NCBI RefSeq assembly: GCF_023516595.1
Contig: NZ_JAMGBG010000013.1
Coordinates: 186,001-250,000, forward strand
Direction: 5' to 3'
DNA length: 64,000 bases
Origin: Streptomyces neyagawaensis
GTDB lineage: Bacteria; Actinomycetota; Actinomycetes; Streptomycetales; Streptomycetaceae
Shown: piece by piece, positions 18,752-28,916 of the stretch
How positions within the stretch are numbered: position 1 is the first letter of the stretch
Layout: every line of letters starts with the position of its first letter
The notes under the pieces: generated by a model
The model's input: the letters and a program-made list of their open reading frames with translations, nothing else
Told to the model about the DNA's origin: nothing
Databases searched by the model: none
Program-made: the position numbers and the translations under genes

Positions 18752-18918
18752 CGGCAAGCTCCAGGGCGCGGGAACGCGGGAAGGGGCCGGATGTCCGGAG
18801 ACGGCGGTACGGCCCCGTGAAGGACAAGGCGGCCCCGCCCGCCGGTCAGGGAATGCGGGCGGGAGCCACTTTGTTCCTCCACGGTACAAAACAACGGGGT
18901 CGACCGCCACCCCCTCCG

Positions 18919-19500
18919 TCATCCCGTCACGGCTTCCCACAAACTCCACACACCGAGCCCCGTCATCAGCACGGCCGCGATCTGCGTGATCAGCTTCAGC
19001 GGCACCTTCTTCATCAGCGCCCGGCCGCCGACGATTCCCAGCCCGGCCACGGCCCACAGCGCGAGGACCGCCCCGAGGCCCACGGAGAGCGGGTCGTCGT
19101 ACCGCGCCGCGAGGTTCGCCGTCATGATCTGGGTCAGATCACCGAACTCGGCGACGAGGATGAGCATGAAACCCGCGCCGGAGACCTTCCAGAAACTCTG
19201 GTTCTCGGGGCTGCGGACCTCCTCCTCGTCCTCGTCCTTCTTCATCAGCAGCACCGCCGCGCCACCGAGGAACAGCACGCCGGTCAGCGCGTGCACGATC
19301 TGCTGGGGCAGCAGGGTGAGGACGCTGCCCGCGGCGACCGCCAGCGCGACGTGCACGGCGAAGGCCGCGGCGACGCCCGCGAAGACGTACGAGGCGCGGT
19401 AACGGGTGCCGAGGACGAGGCCGGCGAGCGCGGTCTTGTCGGGGAGCTCGGCGAGGAAGACGACGCCGAAGACGAGCGCCGTGACACTGAAGCTGATCAA
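18919..19500 (-). CDS. TMEM165/GDT1-family manganese exporter
   Basis: 193 aa, six predicted helices in two repeats. Each repeat carries the family ion motif: AELPDKT (residues about 17-23) and AEFGDLTQ (about 117-124), versus the ExGD(K/R)(T/S) consensus. The loop between repeats is acidic (KKDEDEEEV). Family members move Mn2+ or Ca2+; bacterial MneA/MneP-related proteins export Mn2+. The upstream yybP-ykoY element strongly supports Mn2+. The start is a TTG at 19500 with GAGG 4-5 nt before it, giving the usual N-terminus of the family (ISFSVTALVFGVVFLAELPDK). Confidence 0.9.
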   Translation of the reverse strand: MISFSVTALVFGVVFLAELPDKTALAGLVLGTRYRASYVFAGVAAAFAVHVALAVAAGSVLTLLPQQIVHALTGVLFLGGAAVLLMKKDEDEEEVRSPENQSFWKVSGAGFMLILVAEFGDLTQIMTANLAARYDDPLSVGLGAVLALWAVAGLGIVGGRALMKKVPLKLITQIAAVLMTGLGVWSLWEAVTG

Positions 19501-19577
19501 GGGTCCTCAATCGGTCGGGCTGCCCCACCGAGAGAAACCGTCCACTGACGCGACACCTCGGCACGGCAGCACACGGT

Positions 19578-19601
19578 CACCCGTGCGGGGTCGCACGGGT
19601 G
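19578..19601 (-). promoter_or_regulatory. expression-platform hairpin after the riboswitch
   Basis: Perfect 9-bp stem CACCCGTGC/GCACGGGTG with a 6-nt loop, directly 3' of the aptamer in the direction of transcription and about 80 nt before the TTG start. There is no U tract, so it may be a Rho- or structure-dependent terminator rather than a classical one. Confidence 0.5.
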
Positions 19602-19604
19602 TGC

Positions 19605-19722
19605 ACTGCTTGCCGAAGGTCTCGCTGGCGGGCCCCTTGTCGATGGACCCGCTCCGGGCGCCGGCTCAGACGAGCTGAGCAGTATGTCGACGGTCCGGCG
19701 AAGAGCTACTCCCCTTCTGCGC
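19605..19722 (-). promoter_or_regulatory. yybP-ykoY manganese riboswitch
   Basis: Read on the minus strand, the element starts with AGAAGGGGAGTAGCTCTTCG, whose GGGGAGTAGC (19705-19714) is the invariant L1 loop, and ends with GCGAGACCTTCGGCAAGC, whose GAGACCTTCGGC (19612-19623) matches the conserved L3/3' strand. Spacing of about 80 nt is normal. This class binds Mn2+ where the L1 and L3 loops dock. It lies before a GDT1-family exporter, the classic regulon. A -10-like TACCAT is at 19728-19733 just upstream. Confidence 0.88.
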
Positions 19723-19861
19723 GGCCAATGGTACGCGACGCGGTGCGGGGGCTTCGGGGGCCGCCTTTCGGGTGCGGGTGGGCGGGGGCTTGTCGCGCCC
19801 ACGCGGCAGAGCCGCATGTGTCACGCCCCGCGCCGGAACGGGCCTGCGGCCCGCCCTTCAT

Positions 19862-19900
19862 CCTGAAAAGCACGGGGCGCAGCCCCGGTCGCTTTTCAGG
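19862..19900. terminator. strong bipartite hairpin, probable bidirectional terminator
   Basis: Outer arms CCTGAAAAGC and GCTTTTCAGG are perfect complements and enclose a second stem GGGGC-GCA-GCCCC. It runs directly into the GGGCGCGGGGAACTGCGCG dispersed repeat. No gene reads into it closely from the left, so it may belong to the repeat itself. Confidence 0.6.
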
Positions 19901-19944
19901 GGCGCGGGGAACTGCGCGAGAAACCACGACGCACCCGCACCCGC
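19897..19944 (+). repeat. dispersed GGGGCGCGGGGAACTGCGCG repeat, copy 1
   Basis: Copy of a short intergenic repeat seen four times in this window (also 41245, 51141 and, inverted, 55711). The core GGGGAACTGCGCG is identical in all; flanks ACCACGAC and CGCACCCGCACCCGC are shared by copies 1 and 4. In Streptomyces such sequences lie at gene ends and can form a hairpin. Confidence 0.7.
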
Positions 19945-20003
19945 CAACAACAGGCGCACCCCCGAGCTGGAAGGCGCCCCCGCATCAATCCCGGCCCAAC
20001 CCC

Positions 20004-20053
20004 TTGTTGTGTCATGCGCACGTCATTAACTTCTCACCCGACGCTCATCCGCC
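20004..20053 (+). promoter_or_regulatory. promoter and PHO-box-like repeats before the secreted nuclease
   Basis: TTGTTG (20004-20009) and TAACTT (20027-20032) are spaced by 17 bp. Two abutting 11-bp units, TCTCACCCGAC (20032-20042) and GCTCATCCGCC (20043-20053), share CTCAyCCG in register and resemble the PhoP box unit G(G/T)TCAYYYR(G/C)G of Streptomyces. TTCAAT at 20075 would be a -10 at a suitable distance for PhoP activation. The match is partial. Confidence 0.4.
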
Positions 20054-20119
20054 GGTAACGCACCACCGCGACCCTTCAATCGCTCGCGCCCCAACCCCCC
20101 GGCCCCACAAGGAGTTCCC

Positions 20120-20764
20120 ATGCGCAGGTTCTACGCGCGTCGACGGCTCAGCATACTCACCGCGCTCAGCGGACTCATAGCCTCCGCCGCGCTCTTCAAC
20201 GCCCCGACCGCCTCCGCCGCCCTGCCCACCCCGGTCAGCGGCGCCACCGCCCGCAGCTACCTCGCCAGCCTCACCGTGGCCACCGAGGACCGCACCGGCT
20301 ACAGCCGGGACCTGTTCAACCACTGGATCACCATCAGCGGCAGCTGCAACACCCGCGAGACGGTCCTCAAGCGGGACGGCTCGAACGTCGTCACCGACTC
20401 CGCCTGCGCCTCCACCAGCGGCAGCTGGTACTCCCCGTACGACGGCGCCACCTGGACCGCCGCCTCCGACCTGGACATCGACCACCTCGTGCCGCTGGCC
20501 GAGGCGTGGGACTCCGGGGCCGACAACTGGAGCAGCTCGCTGCGGCAGCAGTTCGCCAACGACCTGACCCGCCCGCAGCTCATCGCCGTCACGGACAACG
20601 TGAACCAGGCCAAGGGCGACCAGGACCCCGCCACCTGGATGCCGTCGCGCACCGCGTACCGCTGCACGTACGTCCGCGCCTGGGTCCAGGTGAAGTACTA
20701 CTACGACCTGTCGGTGGACTCCGCCGAGAAGAGCGCCCTCACCGGCTACCTCGCGAACTGCTGA
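20120..20764 (+). CDS. secreted HNH nuclease (DUF1524/GmrSD C-terminal type)
   Basis: 214 aa with a Sec signal ending at ASA near residue 34. The catalytic region is LDIDHLVPLAEAWDSGA (about residues 117-133), the DxxHxxPL motif of the DUF1524 branch of HNH nucleases, with the expected NDLTRPQLIAVTDNVNQAKGD-like Asn/Lys segment after it; this places it among secreted Streptomyces nucleases. Cysteines at GSCNTR, DSACAST, YRCTY and the C-terminal NC suggest two disulfides. Acts on extracellular DNA or RNA. AAGGAG precedes the ATG. Confidence 0.85.
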   Translation: MRRFYARRRLSILTALSGLIASAALFNAPTASAALPTPVSGATARSYLASLTVATEDRTGYSRDLFNHWITISGSCNTRETVLKRDGSNVVTDSACASTSGSWYSPYDGATWTAASDLDIDHLVPLAEAWDSGADNWSSSLRQQFANDLTRPQLIAVTDNVNQAKGDQDPATWMPSRTAYRCTYVRAWVQVKYYYDLSVDSAEKSALTGYLANC

Positions 20765-20908
20765 CATACCCGACGCGCTCGAGGTGACCCGGAACCTCCC
20801 CGGCCTCCCCCGTCGTTCCGTACCGTACGGGGCGACGGAGGAGGGTGGCCCGCAGGGACACAGGCGTCCCCAGGGGCCTCCGACCAGAGAGGGAGCGGGT
20901 GATCGCCG

Positions 20909-22549
<1,641 letters not shown>

Positions 22550-22746
22550 ATACCGCCATTGGACACGGTTGCCACCCCTGTTGTCCGGGATGCGCGTGAG
22601 GCATCCCACACCCGGTGCCCTGAAGGGTTTCAGTGCTCCGTTCGCGTGCCGTCCGGCGGCATGATGAGGCGGACCGTCCGCTTCCTGTCGGGCGGTCCGC
22701 CGCACCGCGCCCCACGATGCGCCCCACATGCACGGGAGTTCCCCCC

Positions 22747-24801
22747 TTGTCCGAGTTGCCAGGGATCAGTGACATCGGCGTCGCTCTCGTCGGCGCCGGC
22801 CCCCGCGGCACCAGCGTCCTGGAACGGCTCTGCGCCTCAGCACCCGAACTGCTGCGCCCCGGGATCCGGTTGACCGTCCATGTCGTCGACCCGGCCCCGC
22901 CTGGCCCCGGCCAGGTGTGGCGCACCGCCCAGTCCCCGCGGCTGCTGATGAACACCGTGGCCTCGCAGGTCACCCTGTTCACCGACGAGAGCGTGGACTG
23001 CTCGGGTCCGATACGTCCGGGGCCGAGCCTTTACGAGTGGGCCGCCGGCCGGGCCGACCCCGGCGGCCCGCCCGCGCCCGGCCCCGACGACTATCCGACC
23101 CGCGCCCAGTACGGCCGTTACCTGGAGTGGGTCTTCGCCGAGGTGGTGCGGGGCGCGCCGCCCGCGCTCCGGATCCGGACGCACCGGACCCGCGCGGTCG
23201 GCCTCGACGACGCGCCCGACGGCAGCCAGCGCCTCACCCTCGCCACCGGTCACGTCCTCACCGACCTCGCCGCCGTGGTCCTCGCCCAGGGCCATCTGCC
23301 CACGGTCCCGGACGAGGAGGAGCGCCGTACGACCGCGTACGCCGCCCGGCACGGTCTGCGCCACCTCCCGCCCGCCAACCCGGCCGACCTCGACCTCTCC
23401 TCCCTCGCCCCCGGCGAACCCGTCCTCCTGCGCGGACTCGGCCTCAACTTCTTCGACCACATGGCCCTGCTGACAACGGGCCGCGGCGGCCGCTTCGTGT
23501 ACGACCGGGACGAGGACGTGCGGGACGACGAGCAGGACGACGTGCGGGACGAGGACGAGCTGGGGCCGGGCGCCCGGCGGGCCCGGTCGCCGCGCTACCT
23601 CCCCTCGGGCCGTGAGCCCCGCCTCTACGCCGGCTCCCGGCGCGGAGTGCCCTACCAGGCGCGCGGCGACAACGCCAAAGGCCCCTACGGCCGCCATGTG
23701 CCGCTGGTCCTGACCCCCGAGGTGATCGCCGGCTTCCGCAAGCGCGCCGACTCCGGGGAGGCACCGGATTTCCTCGCGGAGATATGGCCGTTGGTGGCGA
23801 AGGAGGTGGAGACGGTCTACTACGAGGCGCTGAGGCGACGCCTGGGCGAGGAGGCGACGGGTGAACAGACTGCGGGCGAGCAGGCTTCCGGCGAGCGGAC
23901 CGCGGGCGACGACACCTTCCGTGAGCGGTTCCTGGCCGCTCCGCACCGCAGCCGCCAAGAGGCCGCCGTCCTCGACGAGTTCGGGGTGCCCGAGCGTGAC
24001 CGCTGGTCCTGGGAGCGCGTCTCGCGCCCTTACGCGGGGCTCGCGTTCCCGGATGCGGGGGCCTGGCGGGCCTGGCTGCTCGCCCACCTCCGCGAGGATG
24101 CCGCGCGGGCCGCGCTCGGCAATGTGGCGGGCCCGGAGAAGGCCGCGCTGGACGTGCTGCGGGACCTGCGCAACGAGCTGCGGCTGATCGTGGACCACGG
24201 CGGACTGACCGGCGACTCCCGCCGGGAGCACCTGGACCGCTGGTACACCCCCCTGAACGCCTTCCTCTCCATCGGCCCGCCCCGCAGCCGTATCGAGGAG
24301 ATGACCGCGCTGATCGAGGCGGGCGTCCTGACGGTCCTCGGCCCCGGCCTGGAGGTACGGCAGGACGACGGGGGCTGGCTCGCCCACTCCCCCGAGGTGC
24401 CGGGCTCCGACGTCCGGGTCACCACGCTCATCGAGGCACGGCTGCCCGAACCGGACGTGCGCCGGACGGCCGACGAACTGCTCGCCCGGCTGCTGCGGGA
24501 GGGCGCGTGCCGCCCGCACCGGGTGGACGGGCACGAGACGGGCGGGCTGGACGTGACATCCCGCCCGTATCACCTGATAGACCGTCATGGGGTGCCGCAC
24601 GAGAGGCGGTTCGCTCTCGGCGTGCCGACGGAGGGGGTGCACTGGGTGACCGCCGCGGGAGCCCGACCTGGCGTGGATTCGGTCACTCTTTCGGACGCGG
24701 ATGCGGTGGCACGAGCCGTTCTACGCGCGGTAACGGGGGGAAAATCCGACCAAGCGGAGGTAAGGACCTGGCCAGATGTTGAACTTGTAACTATCGAGTA
24801 G
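22747..24801 (+). CDS. FAD/NAD(P)-binding oxidoreductase (FAD_NAD_binding_9 type)
   Basis: 684 aa from TTG 22747, chosen because GGGAG lies 8 nt upstream and the Rossmann strand follows at once: IGVALVGAGPRGTSVLERL (GxGxxG). Other family text: GQVWRTAQSPRLLMNTVA, LAQGHLP, GLGLNFFDHMALLT, NAFLSIGPPRSRIEEM. The protein has two low-complexity inserts, an acidic one (DEDVRDDEQDDVRDEDE, about residue 255) and a Glu/Gly/Thr repeat (TGEQTAGEQASGERTAG, about 378). Substrate unknown. An ATG at 22717 is an alternative start without a ribosome site. Confidence 0.82.
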   Translation: MSELPGISDIGVALVGAGPRGTSVLERLCASAPELLRPGIRLTVHVVDPAPPGPGQVWRTAQSPRLLMNTVASQVTLFTDESVDCSGPIRPGPSLYEWAAGRADPGGPPAPGPDDYPTRAQYGRYLEWVFAEVVRGAPPALRIRTHRTRAVGLDDAPDGSQRLTLATGHVLTDLAAVVLAQGHLPTVPDEEERRTTAYAARHGLRHLPPANPADLDLSSLAPGEPVLLRGLGLNFFDHMALLTTGRGGRFVYDRDEDVRDDEQDDVRDEDELGPGARRARSPRYLPSGREPRLYAGSRRGVPYQARGDNAKGPYGRHVPLVLTPEVIAGFRKRADSGEAPDFLAEIWPLVAKEVETVYYEALRRRLGEEATGEQTAGEQASGERTAGDDTFRERFLAAPHRSRQEAAVLDEFGVPERDRWSWERVSRPYAGLAFPDAGAWRAWLLAHLREDAARAALGNVAGPEKAALDVLRDLRNELRLIVDHGGLTGDSRREHLDRWYTPLNAFLSIGPPRSRIEEMTALIEAGVLTVLGPGLEVRQDDGGWLAHSPEVPGSDVRVTTLIEARLPEPDVRRTADELLARLLREGACRPHRVDGHETGGLDVTSRPYHLIDRHGVPHERRFALGVPTEGVHWVTAAGARPGVDSVTLSDADAVARAVLRAVTGGKSDQAEVRTWPDVELVTIE

Positions 24802-24884
24802 CAGTGCATAACTGGAGTGACCCGCCGGTAATCCCGTCCCCACCGGTCCCTCCGGACCGGGTGATACCGAAGGAGTCACCCCCC

Positions 24885-25337
24885 ATGACCGGACGCCTCA
24901 ACAGCGCCCAGCCATACGTCCTCGGGTTGTTCCGCATCGTCGTCGGACTGCTGTTCACCTGCCACGGCGCCAAGAGCCTCTTCGGCGTCCTCGGCGGCGT
25001 CGACGGCCAGGGCGGAACCGCCGCCACCGGATCCTGGCCGGGCTGGTACGCGGCCGTCATCGAACTCGTCGGCGGCAGCCTGGTCCTCCTCGGCCTCGGC
25101 ACCCGCTTCGCCGCGTTCATCGCCTCGGGCGCCATGGCCTACGCGTACTTCAAGGTCCACCAGCCAGAGGCCCTGTGGCCCGTACAGAACAACGGCGAGC
25201 TCTCGGCCCTCTACTGCTGGGCCATGTTCCTCCTGATCTTCACCGGCTCCGGCGCGCTCGGCCTGGACAGGTTCATCGCCAAGCGCTCGACGGCCCAGAA
25301 CGGGGAGGCGAGCAAGCGGGAGCCGGTGGCGGCCTGA
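24885..25337 (+). CDS. DoxX-family membrane protein
   Basis: 150 aa with four hydrophobic segments. LGLFRIVVGLLFTCHGAKSLFG opens the DoxX domain; ELVGGSLVLLGLGTRFAAF and ALYCWAMFLLIFTGSGALGLD are typical later helices. DoxX proteins are small inner-membrane proteins linked to redox or thiol stress (for example with SseA/SodA in mycobacteria), without a fixed reaction. Start ATG 24885 has AAGGAG upstream. A repetitive acidic frame follows the stop codon. Confidence 0.85.
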   Translation: MTGRLNSAQPYVLGLFRIVVGLLFTCHGAKSLFGVLGGVDGQGGTAATGSWPGWYAAVIELVGGSLVLLGLGTRFAAFIASGAMAYAYFKVHQPEALWPVQNNGELSALYCWAMFLLIFTGSGALGLDRFIAKRSTAQNGEASKREPVAA

Positions 25338-25461
25338 CCGACACCGACTCCGAGGCCGACACCGATACGGACACGGACACCGAGGCCGACACCGACACCG
25401 AGCCGTGAGGCACGAAGTCGGGTCGGAGAGCACCGGTCTCCTCACCGCCACGGCAGCACCG

Positions 25462-25494
25462 GACCGCCGGGGGCGCGACACGCCCCCGGCGGTC
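25462..25494 (+). terminator. 14-bp-stem hairpin terminator
   Basis: GACCGCCGGGGGCG (25462-25475) pairs perfectly with CGCCCCCGGCGGTC (25481-25494) around a 5-nt loop, downstream of the DoxX gene. Confidence 0.75.
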
Positions 25495-25648
25495 GCGCAC
25501 GCACTCCCGAGTCGGCGCCCCCCTCTCCTCCCCCGGCCCGTCCGCGGCTTCTTCCGGTCGTACGCACCGACTCTGATGAACCGTCCATGACGGACACACG
25601 AGCCCCTGTGGGCCCTCTGTCGTACGCGGGGCGTACGCTGTTCGGTTA

Positions 25649-25667
25649 TCACGGGATCACCGTGATG
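25649..25667. promoter_or_regulatory. operator-like palindrome upstream of the DedA gene
   Basis: ATCACGG-GATCA-CCGTGAT, a perfect 7-bp inverted repeat, ends 26 bp before the start codon. Just upstream another palindrome, CGTACG-CGGGG-CGTACG, is present. The regulator is unknown. Confidence 0.4.
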
Positions 25668-25692
25668 TCGGGGGACAACAGGAGAGTGCTCG

Positions 25693-26304
25693 GTGCTTGA
25701 GAGTCTGGGCTGGCTGACCGCCGGCCCATGGATCTACGCCGTCGTGGCCGCGTCCATCGTGCTGGACGTGTTCCTGCCGGTCCTGCCGAGCGGTGTCCTG
25801 GTCGTCGCGGCGGCCACGGCTGCCGCGGCGGAGACGGCGGCGGGCGCGATGCCCCGTGACGTCCCCGACGTGCTCGTCCTGATGCTCGCGGCGGCCACGG
25901 CGTCCGTCCTCGGCGACCTCGTGGCGTACCGCCTGGCCTGGGCGGGCAGTGCGCGCCTGGACCGCGCGATCGCCCGTTCCCGGCGCCTGACCACCGCGCA
26001 GGAACGTCTCGGCGCGGCGCTCGCCAGGGGCGGCGGCCTGCTGGTCGTCATCGCCCGCTTCGCCCCCGCGGGCCGCTCGGTCGTCTCGCTCGGCGCGGGC
26101 GCCGCCCGTCACCGCGCCCGCGATTTCCTCCCCTGGTCCGCGTTGGCGGGCCTCGCGTGGGCCGGCTACAGCGTCGCCCTCGGCTACCTCGGCGCCCACT
26201 GGCTGGGTCCCACCTGGCTCGCGGCGGCGGTCTCCCTGGCCGCCCTCTTCGGCGCGGGCGCGGCGGCGGCGTACTTCATGCGGCAGCCACGGACCACCGG
26301 CTGA
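25693..26304 (+). CDS. DedA-family membrane protein
   Basis: 203 aa, GTG start with AGGAGAG 7 nt upstream. Features of the DedA/SNARE-associated family: PVLPSGVLVVAAATAAA (re-entrant loop region), SVLGDLVAYRLAW, and VVIARFAPAGRSVVSLGAGAARHRARDFLPWSALAGLAWA, where the Arg after F.P.GR is typical. Recent work assigns DedA proteins to lipid carrier (undecaprenyl-phosphate or phospholipid) flipping. A second DedA protein is encoded at 40612. Confidence 0.85.
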   Translation: MLESLGWLTAGPWIYAVVAASIVLDVFLPVLPSGVLVVAAATAAAAETAAGAMPRDVPDVLVLMLAAATASVLGDLVAYRLAWAGSARLDRAIARSRRLTTAQERLGAALARGGGLLVVIARFAPAGRSVVSLGAGAARHRARDFLPWSALAGLAWAGYSVALGYLGAHWLGPTWLAAAVSLAALFGAGAAAAYFMRQPRTTG

Positions 26305-26393
26305 GGGCCGGCGGACCCGAGCGGGTCAGGGCGCCCGCCGTGGTGCGGACGTCACGCCTACCCGGTCCGCCGAACCTACCCAGCCCGTCGCAC

Positions 26394-26624
26394 CTACCCG
26401 GCCCGGCGGGCCGCCGCGCCCCGTACCTCCAGCCCGGCCAGCAGCTCCGCCGTGGCGGCCGCGACGGCCTCCACCGCCTGATCGAACACCTCACGGTTGT
26501 GGGCGGCGGGCGCGCGGAAACCGGACACCTTGCGGACGTACTGCAGGGCGGCGGCCCGGATGTCGTCCTCGGTGGCTTCCTCGGGGATCGCGGGCGGTCG
26601 CAGAGTCTTGATGCTTCGGCACAT
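26394..26624 (-). CDS. DUF2277 protein
   Basis: 76 aa from ATG 26624. MCRSIKTLRPP, EEATEDDIRAAALQYVRKVSG and NREVFDQAVEAVAAAT follow the DUF2277 pattern closely. Small cytosolic protein of unknown function; the early Cys and Arg/Lys cluster is conserved in the family. It converges with the DedA gene. Confidence 0.85.
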   Translation of the reverse strand: MCRSIKTLRPPAIPEEATEDDIRAAALQYVRKVSGFRAPAAHNREVFDQAVEAVAAATAELLAGLEVRGAAARRAG

Positions 26625-26782
26625 GAGCCCAGTCTCCCGCGCCCGCCCCGCTCCCACCTCGGCATCAAGCAAATCCTTGGGTATCGGCAAGTTTCCCCGA
26701 GGATTGACTCCACCCTGCCCCCTTGTGATCATCACGGAGGCCGCCGGCCGACCGACGAGGGCGACGCAGAGACGAGGGGACC

Positions 26783-27694
26783 ATGTCGACGAACGAACGG
26801 CTCACCGTGGCGGTACTCGGACCCGGCGGGGTGGGCGGCCTGCTCGCCGCGCTCCTGGCCCGTGCGGGCAACCGCGTCATCTGCCTGGCGGGGGACGAGA
26901 CGGCCCGCGTCCTGGACAAGGACGGCATCAGCGTCACCAGTGCCCGCTTCGGCGACTTCACCGCCCGCGTGGAGACCGCCGCCGAACTGCGCGAACCGGT
27001 CGACGCGGCCCTCCTCACCGTGAAGCACACCACGCTCGGCCCCGCCCTGGACCGCCTCCCCGCCTCGTCCCTGACCCCCGGCACCCTCGTCGTCCCGTTC
27101 CTGAACGGCGTCGAACACCCGGCGGCCCTGCGCGCCCACTACGGCGACACCGTCCCCATCGCCCCGGCGACCATCCGTGTCGAGTCGACCAGGGTCACGC
27201 CGGGCGTCATCGCGCACGGCAGCCCCTTCGCGGAGGTCGACCTGACCGGCGACGAGGCCCCCGCCGACCGCCTCAACTCCCTTGCCGGGGCCCTGGAATG
27301 GTCCGGCATCAGCACCCGGCTGCTGCGCGGCGAGACGGCGGTGCTGTGGTCGAAGATGTCGTTCCTGGCCCCGTTCGCCCTGCTGACCACCCGCTACGGC
27401 CTGCCCCTGGGCGAGATCCGCACCCGCCACCGCGAGGAGCTGACCGCCCTGGTCGAGGAGACGGCGGCGGTCAGCGCGGCGGTCGGCGCGCCCGTGGACC
27501 CGGCCGAGGCGGTACGCCGCTACGACGCCTTCCCGCCCGGCACCAAGTCGTCGATGCAGCGCGACGCCGAGTCCGGGCGCCCGCTCGAACTGGACGCGAT
27601 CGGCGGCGCACTGCTCCGCGCCGCCGAACGCCACGGCGTACCGGCCCCGGTGGCGGCAAGGGTGGTGGCGGACCTGAGGGCGGCGGGCCACTGA
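26783..27694 (+). CDS. ketopantoate reductase (ApbA/PanE) family oxidoreductase
   Basis: 303 aa. Rossmann start VAVLGPGGVGGLLAALLARAG (GxGxxG), then DAALLTVKHTTL, VVPFLNGVEHPAAL (the LQNG-like active motif), and the C-terminal helical domain with Lys and Asn/Ser at KMSFLAPFALLTT and SMQRDAESGRPLELDAIGG, which is the signature SSMxxDxxxGRxTEIDxI of PanE. Family reaction: NADPH reduction of 2-dehydropantoate in pantothenate synthesis; paralogues in Streptomyces act on other 2-oxoacids. GAGGGGACC precedes ATG 26783. Confidence 0.85.
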   Translation: MSTNERLTVAVLGPGGVGGLLAALLARAGNRVICLAGDETARVLDKDGISVTSARFGDFTARVETAAELREPVDAALLTVKHTTLGPALDRLPASSLTPGTLVVPFLNGVEHPAALRAHYGDTVPIAPATIRVESTRVTPGVIAHGSPFAEVDLTGDEAPADRLNSLAGALEWSGISTRLLRGETAVLWSKMSFLAPFALLTTRYGLPLGEIRTRHREELTALVEETAAVSAAVGAPVDPAEAVRRYDAFPPGTKSSMQRDAESGRPLELDAIGGALLRAAERHGVPAPVAARVVADLRAAGH

Positions 27695-27773
27695 GCCACC
27701 CACCACCTCACCGTTCCTGTGAACTGAGCATGAGTGAGCCCGCCACTCACCCCTGCCCCCGAGTTCTCCCCCC

Positions 27774-28703
27774 TCACCCCTCGGACGCCGGCCGCACCGC
27801 TCCTCCCACGCGCACCGCGTGCCGGGCGACCGTGTCGGCGAACGCCCGGGCCGGGGGCGACAGCGCGTCCCACCGCCGTACCGCCCAGCCGACGGTGAGC
27901 GGCGGCAGATCGGGGACCGGGACGAAGCGCAGGCCGGGGTGGCCGGGGCCGGTCCAGCCGGGCAGGGCGGGGACGACGGCGTGGCCGACCCCGAGTTCGG
28001 TGAGGAGGATCGCGGTGTCCCAGTCGGCGACCCCGGCACCGGACGGGCCGGTCTTTATGCCCAACTCCCGGTACGCGGCGTCCAGATGGGCGTAGGAGGT
28101 GGAGTTCTCCGGCAGCCCGATGAGCCGCATCCCGTCCAGTTCCCCGGCGTCGATCCGCTCCCGCCCGGCGAGTTCGTCGTCGGCGCGTACGGCGAGCACC
28201 CAGGGGAGTTCGACGACGGCCCGCTGTTCGATGCCGCGGACGGCGGGCCCGAGGGTGACCCAGGACAGGTCGAGGTCGCGCGCGGGATCGCCCAGCGCGT
28301 CGACGCAGCCGGCGCTGGACCGTACGGTCTGGAACTCCAGTCCCACGTCCGGGTACGACCGTCGGAAGTCGACGATGCCCTGCGCCATGAAGTGGCGCAC
28401 GGTCGTGCCGCCGGTGGCGACCCGTACGACGCCGCCGTCGCCCCGCACCATCTCGGCGAGCCGCCGCAGGGCGAGATCGAGCCCGGTGATCCCCTCGGCC
28501 GCGGCTTCCTGGAGCACGCGCCCGGCCCGCGTGGGCACGACACCGCGGGCCTGCCGTTCGACCAGCCCGACCCCCACCTCGCGCTCCAGTCGCCGCACAT
28601 GCTGACTCACCGCCGACTGTGTACAGCCCAGCTCCCGCGCCACCGCGCTGAGGCTCCCGGCCCGGCACACGGCGACGAAGACACGCAGATCATCGAGGGT
28701 CAT
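27774..28703 (-). CDS. LysR-family transcriptional regulator
   Basis: 309 aa. N-terminal helix-turn-helix LRVFVAVCRAGSLSAVARELGCTQSAVSQHVRRLEREVG is canonical, followed by a type-2 periplasmic-binding-like effector domain (VRVATGGTTVRHFMAQGIVDFRRSYPDV onward). It is divergent from the metallo-hydrolase gene with 213 bp between, so that gene is the likely target. No ribosome site is seen before ATG 28703. Confidence 0.9.
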   Translation of the reverse strand: MTLDDLRVFVAVCRAGSLSAVARELGCTQSAVSQHVRRLEREVGVGLVERQARGVVPTRAGRVLQEAAAEGITGLDLALRRLAEMVRGDGGVVRVATGGTTVRHFMAQGIVDFRRSYPDVGLEFQTVRSSAGCVDALGDPARDLDLSWVTLGPAVRGIEQRAVVELPWVLAVRADDELAGRERIDAGELDGMRLIGLPENSTSYAHLDAAYRELGIKTGPSGAGVADWDTAILLTELGVGHAVVPALPGWTGPGHPGLRFVPVPDLPPLTVGWAVRRWDALSPPARAFADTVARHAVRVGGAVRPASEG

Positions 28704-28916
28704 GGAGGGGAAGATACCGAAGAGACCCAAGGGAGAGCTTGGGGGACCGCGCACCGCCGCACCCCGCGCGGACCCGGCTTCCTCGGGCGGGCCCGCGGCG
28801 GCGACGTACGATCCGCCGCCGACCCGCCCGGGACGGCCGGGACGGTCGCCGTGCCGGCCGTCCCGGGCCACACCGGTAGGGAAGCCGGAAGGGCCCACAG
28901 AGGAAAGGATCCCCGC

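Larger units (their letters stand above)
25338..25692. other. 355-bp intergenic stretch: simple repeat, terminator, operator-like palindromes
   Basis: The first 70 bp are built of GACACCGA/GAGGCC units which, in the +2 frame relative to DoxX, read TDTDSEADTDTDTDTEADTD before a stop; this looks like a lost or frameshifted acidic tail. Then come the hairpin terminator and, before the DedA gene, two palindromes (25622-25639 region CGTACG...CGTACG and 25649-25667). No gene is supported. Confidence 0.6.

Noticed and set aside
25405..25590. 61-codon frame after the DoxX gene
   Set aside because: It spans the 14-bp terminator hairpin and has no ribosome site or conserved text.
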